Shown: in pieces, positions 6,136 through 8,045 of the stretch | Layout: every line of letters begins with the position of its first letter | Numbering within the stretch: the stretch's first letter is position 1 | NCBI GenBank assembly: GCA_021797385.1 | Contig: JAJZZW010000084.1 | Location: forward strand, 1-8,045 | DNA: 8,045 bases | Direction of reading: 5' to 3' | Origin: Thermoplasmata archaeon | GTDB lineage: Archaea > Thermoplasmatota > Thermoplasmata > Thermoplasmatales > Thermoplasmataceae | Notes under the pieces: generated by a model | Databases searched by the model: none | Seen by the model: the letters and a program-made list of their open reading frames with translations, nothing else | What the model was told of the DNA's origin: nothing | Program-made: the position numbers and the translations under genes

Positions 6136-6170
6136 CATTCATGTGGCATTCCTCATGCCTGCACATGATG
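6136..6170. promoter_or_regulatory. Strong dyad/hairpin in the tauE-like/nob1 gap
   Basis: The arms TCATGTGGCAT (6139-6149) and ATGCC plus ACATGA (6155-6159 and 6163-6168) pair over 11 base pairs around a 5-base loop, with one 3-base bulge (TGC). The dyad lies upstream of the nob1 TATA box, so it would not be in a leaderless nob1 transcript. It could be an operator in the divergent promoter region or a hairpin in a transcript not yet known. It is much more GC rich than its surroundings. Function is unknown. Confidence 0.4.
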
Positions 6171-6191
6171 CTTTAATGTAATATGACTAAA

Positions 6192-6199
6192 TTTAATAT
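6192..6199 (+). promoter_or_regulatory. TATA box for nob1
   Basis: TTTAATAT is centred about 24 bases upstream of the GTG start at 6220. The spacing supports both a leaderless transcript and the GTG as the true start. No purine-rich ribosome binding site precedes the GTG. Confidence 0.5.
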
Positions 6200-6219
6200 G
6201 GCATAGATCATTTCATCTG

Positions 6220-6693
6220 GTGGGAACTGATAAAAAGTATATAATCGATACATCAGCAATACTTTCCGGTAAAATCAATATTTCCCAGCCCGATTATATT
6301 TATGCAGATTCCGTTATAGAGGAAATCAAAACCGGTTCCCTGGAAAAAATTCTAGACTCGGCAAATATTGATATCCGGAACCCGGACCGGAAATATGTGA
6401 ATATGGCTTCAGAAGCCGCCATGAAAACAGGAGATTACAGTGTACTGAGTAAAACAGATATTGATGTACTTGCACTGGGAATAGAATATAACGGCATTAT
6501 AATTACAGATGATTATGCCATTCAGAACGTTGCCATGTATTGTGGCGTAGAATATGCAGGAAGTGGCATAGATCCTATAAAGAAGAATATAGTATGGAAA
6601 TACAGGTGCTCTGGTTGCCACAGGATATATGATAAATACATGGAGATATGCCCGATCTGTGGCCACACAGTAAAGCGTTACTCAAGAAAATAA
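6220..6693 (+). CDS. nob1: Endoribonuclease Nob1 (PIN domain plus zinc ribbon)
   Basis: The 157-residue protein is the small-subunit rRNA maturation nuclease that trims the 3' end of precursor 16S rRNA in late 30S assembly. An N-terminal PIN domain covers about 5-115 with the expected acidic metal ligands: D10 (IIDTSA), E34/E35, D80 and D82 (KTDIDVLAL), and D97/D98 (ITDDYAI). A rubredoxin-like zinc ribbon follows, with C130-x-x-C133 and C144-x-x-C147. The domain order and length match archaeal Nob1 (about 150-165). The start is a GTG; the frame closes upstream at 6184-6186 with no ATG available, the PIN strand begins at residue 6, and a TATA box lies 24 bases upstream. The basic tail KRYSRK could contact RNA. 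It is a single gene, converging on the 193-residue protein with one base between the two stop codons. Confidence 0.94.
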   Translation: MGTDKKYIIDTSAILSGKINISQPDYIYADSVIEEIKTGSLEKILDSANIDIRNPDRKYVNMASEAAMKTGDYSVLSKTDIDVLALGIEYNGIIITDDYAIQNVAMYCGVEYAGSGIDPIKKNIVWKYRCSGCHRIYDKYMEICPICGHTVKRYSRK

Positions 6694-6694
6694 C

Positions 6695-7276
6695 CTATCT
6701 CCTGTGCAACTCATAATCAAGAATATCTATAATTTCCCTTACCTTTTCCTTATACCTCGAAAGATTGTCATATAAATTGACAACAACCGGCATCCACTCA
6801 ATTAGATTTTCCGGCGGCATCAGTGTAATTTCATAATTGCTTTTGAATTCTTTCACAATTTTTCCAGAAGGTTCATAAAGCACCCTGAACTGTTTATAAA
6901 CATCGCTGTAGAAATTGAATGGTTCGTATACGGCAGGCTGGATAATGAACAGATGCTCAAAGTATTTTCTGGATATTTCAACATGGGCAAATATTTTGCT
7001 GTATTTCTTGCCATTGTTGAAAAGCCTTAAATGAAGCTCCCATGGAAATGACATCTCTTTTGCAAGACTGAATACCTCACCCTTGAAAAAACTTGGTGTT
7101 GCGTCATGGAACCCATTTTTTATCAGTGCAACCGCCACATTATCTGTATACTGTGCTGGATATAAAAGTGAAAATAATGATTCGTCAGTAATCTTATCCT
7201 TATCCACTGTAACTCTGGCTCCATTTTCAAGTATGATTTCCTTTGGGAATTTTACAGTTATGTTGTGGACCTCCAT
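6695..7276 (-). CDS. Unrecognised soluble protein, 193 residues
   Basis: I do not recognise this protein. It has no signal peptide, membrane segment or cysteine; it is mixed alpha/beta with many aromatic residues (for example SFPWELHLRLF at 75-85 and the tyrosine/phenylalanine-rich stretch at about 103-132). The N-terminus (VHNITVKFPKEIILENGARVTV) looks like a beta hairpin. The C-terminal 30 residues (SRYKEKVREIIDILDYELHRR) look like an amphipathic charged helix that could mediate contacts. The middle YEITLMPPENLIEWMPVVVNLYDNL segment resembles nothing I can name. Codon use and base content look like the neighbours, so a conserved lineage-specific gene is more likely than a recent import. The ATG at 7276 is supported by a TATA box about 28 bases upstream. 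It lies downstream of the etfA-like gene on the same strand, 52 bases away, but has its own promoter, and converges on nob1. Confidence 0.8.
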   Translation of the reverse strand: MEVHNITVKFPKEIILENGARVTVDKDKITDESLFSLLYPAQYTDNVAVALIKNGFHDATPSFFKGEVFSLAKEMSFPWELHLRLFNNGKKYSKIFAHVEISRKYFEHLFIIQPAVYEPFNFYSDVYKQFRVLYEPSGKIVKEFKSNYEITLMPPENLIEWMPVVVNLYDNLSRYKEKVREIIDILDYELHRR

Positions 7277-7300
7277 TATACCTTATATATTAGGGGTAAA

Positions 7301-7308
7301 TTATATTT
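7301..7308 (-). promoter_or_regulatory. TATA box for the 193-residue protein gene
   Basis: AAATATAA on the minus strand is centred about 28 bases before the ATG at 7276, consistent with a very short or absent leader. An imperfect palindrome, CCTTATATATTAGG (7281-7294), lies between the box and the gene, over the likely transcription start. Confidence 0.45.
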
Positions 7309-7328
7309 TTCTTCTGTTTTCCAGATAT

Positions 7329-8045
7329 TCAGCGTTTCATGTAGTCATATAATTTCTCAATGAATTCATGCGAATCCATAATTATTCCCATATCAGAATG
7401 GTTGAATATAGCTGCGCCGGGATTGTTATTTATGGCTATTACCTTTCCGGCATACCTTATTCCGACAACGTGATTATCGGAACCGGAGATTCCTATAGCA
7501 ATATAAAGGCCCGGGGATATGGATACACCGGTCAGCCCTATCTGGAATTGCCTGGGAATTCTACCTGCATCCACCACCCTCCTGGTCGCACCCACCGATG
7601 CTTTGAGTTTATCAGCAATAGCATAAATTGTCTTTATATCATCTGCCCCGACTCCTGTACCGATACCGAAGATGATGTGTGTATCCAGCGGCCGCAGTTT
7701 ACTGTCCAGGGGAATCTTTTCCAGGAGTCTGTAACTGGATGCGGTATTTGATCTGACTTTCAATGTTTCAAAGGACCTGCTGATATACTTCACCGGAAAC
7801 ATACCTTTTCTGACCGTGGCTGCATCCGGATCGGTTTTAGATTGTATCACTGCGATTATTCCGCCTCCGAATGAGGGCTTATATTGTATCATCTTTCCGT
7901 CTTCCAGTTTTATATCAACACAATCAGCGGTCAGCCCCAGACCCAGGGAGGCGGCAATAAAGGACATTATGTCACGGCCATTTAAATTTGATGGGGCGAG
8001 TACATGTTTTACGGGATTTTCATTTATATATTTAACGACATATTT
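7329..8045 (-). CDS. etfA: Electron transfer flavoprotein alpha subunit, N-terminus beyond the window
   Basis: The frame is open to the right edge, so 238 residues are seen and roughly the first 80 are missing; the ATG at 7967 is internal, since codons before it (PSNLNGRDI) belong to the family. ETF-alpha pairs with ETF-beta, carries FAD and passes electrons from acyl-CoA or other dehydrogenases to the membrane quinone pool. Family blocks visible are GRDIMSFIAASLGLGLTADC (23-42), GGGIIAVIQS with ATVRKGMFP (60-84), VGATRRVVDAG (151-161), QIGLTGVSISPGLYIAIGIS (168-187), the flavin-site H192, and AINNNPGAAIFNHSD (204-218). T154-R155 match the Ser-Arg pair near the flavin. The usual GGRG motif reads GIGTG (127-131), so its arginine is missing, and the Gln of QTG is Leu. 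The etfB partner is not in view and may lie to the right. The product call is firm; the changes suggest a divergent paralogue. Confidence 0.93.
   Translation of the reverse strand, partial: KYVVKYINENPVKHVLAPSNLNGRDIMSFIAASLGLGLTADCVDIKLEDGKMIQYKPSFGGGIIAVIQSKTDPDAATVRKGMFPVKYISRSFETLKVRSNTASSYRLLEKIPLDSKLRPLDTHIIFGIGTGVGADDIKTIYAIADKLKASVGATRRVVDAGRIPRQFQIGLTGVSISPGLYIAIGISGSDNHVVGIRYAGKVIAINNNPGAAIFNHSDMGIIMDSHEFIEKLYDYMKR

Noticed and set aside
6141..6176. Tiny open frame encoding MWHSSCLHMML
   Set aside because: Eleven codons inside the hairpin, with no start signal at the right distance; more likely a by-product of the dyad than a peptide gene.
7368..7751. 127-codon plus-strand open frame
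   Set aside because: It is antisense to the conserved FAD domain of the ETF alpha subunit and has no promoter or recognisable content.
7967..7967. ATG at 7967 as the etfA start
   Set aside because: The frame continues upstream to the window edge with family-like residues (PSNLNGRDI), so the ATG codes for an internal methionine.
1..8045. A defence, mobile or CRISPR-type system
   Set aside because: No repeats with regular spacing, transposase, integrase, nuclease-helicase set or toxin-antitoxin pair is present; the PIN domain at 6220 belongs to Nob1, as the zinc ribbon shows, not to a VapC toxin.

Overview
The window reads as chromosomal DNA from an acid-loving Thermoplasmatales-type archaeon, Ferroplasma-like by gene content and low GC. 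The case rests on archaeal marker genes: CarS (CDP-archaeol synthase), Pth2, a type II methionine aminopeptidase, a two-domain Nob1 and a DUF763 protein. In addition, TATA boxes sit about 24-28 bases before several start codons with no ribosome binding site, the pattern of leaderless archaeal transcripts. The genus is an inference. The window holds eleven genes, two of them cut by its ends. No RNA genes, mobile elements, CRISPR arrays or long repeats were seen.

Left part (1-2255, all minus strand): an HTH-CBS regulator, carS and pth2 form an overlapping operon, read from right to left. A DUF763 gene follows with its own promoter and runs off the left edge. Centre (2256-3838): a short AT-rich divergent promoter region separates the regulator from tmk, and tmk ends exactly where the convergent map gene ends.

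Middle (3839-6077): an unidentified four-helix membrane protein and an E1-like ThiF/MoeB/UbaA enzyme diverge from a shared promoter region that holds an inverted repeat. The E1-like gene converges on a TauE/SafE-type membrane exporter, and their stop codons overlap. Right part (6078-8045): a 142-base gap with a strong hairpin precedes nob1, which converges on an unrecognised 193-residue protein. The C-terminal three quarters of an electron transfer flavoprotein alpha subunit runs off the right edge.

Most of the genes are housekeeping: membrane lipid synthesis, dTTP supply, peptidyl-tRNA recycling, N-terminal methionine removal, 18S/16S-type rRNA maturation, ubiquitin-like/sulfur-carrier activation and electron transfer. 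I see no new multi-gene defence or mobile system. The points worth a second look are the regulator tied to carS, the dyads in three divergent gaps, the tightly abutting convergent gene ends, two unidentified proteins, and an altered FAD-domain motif in the ETF subunit.
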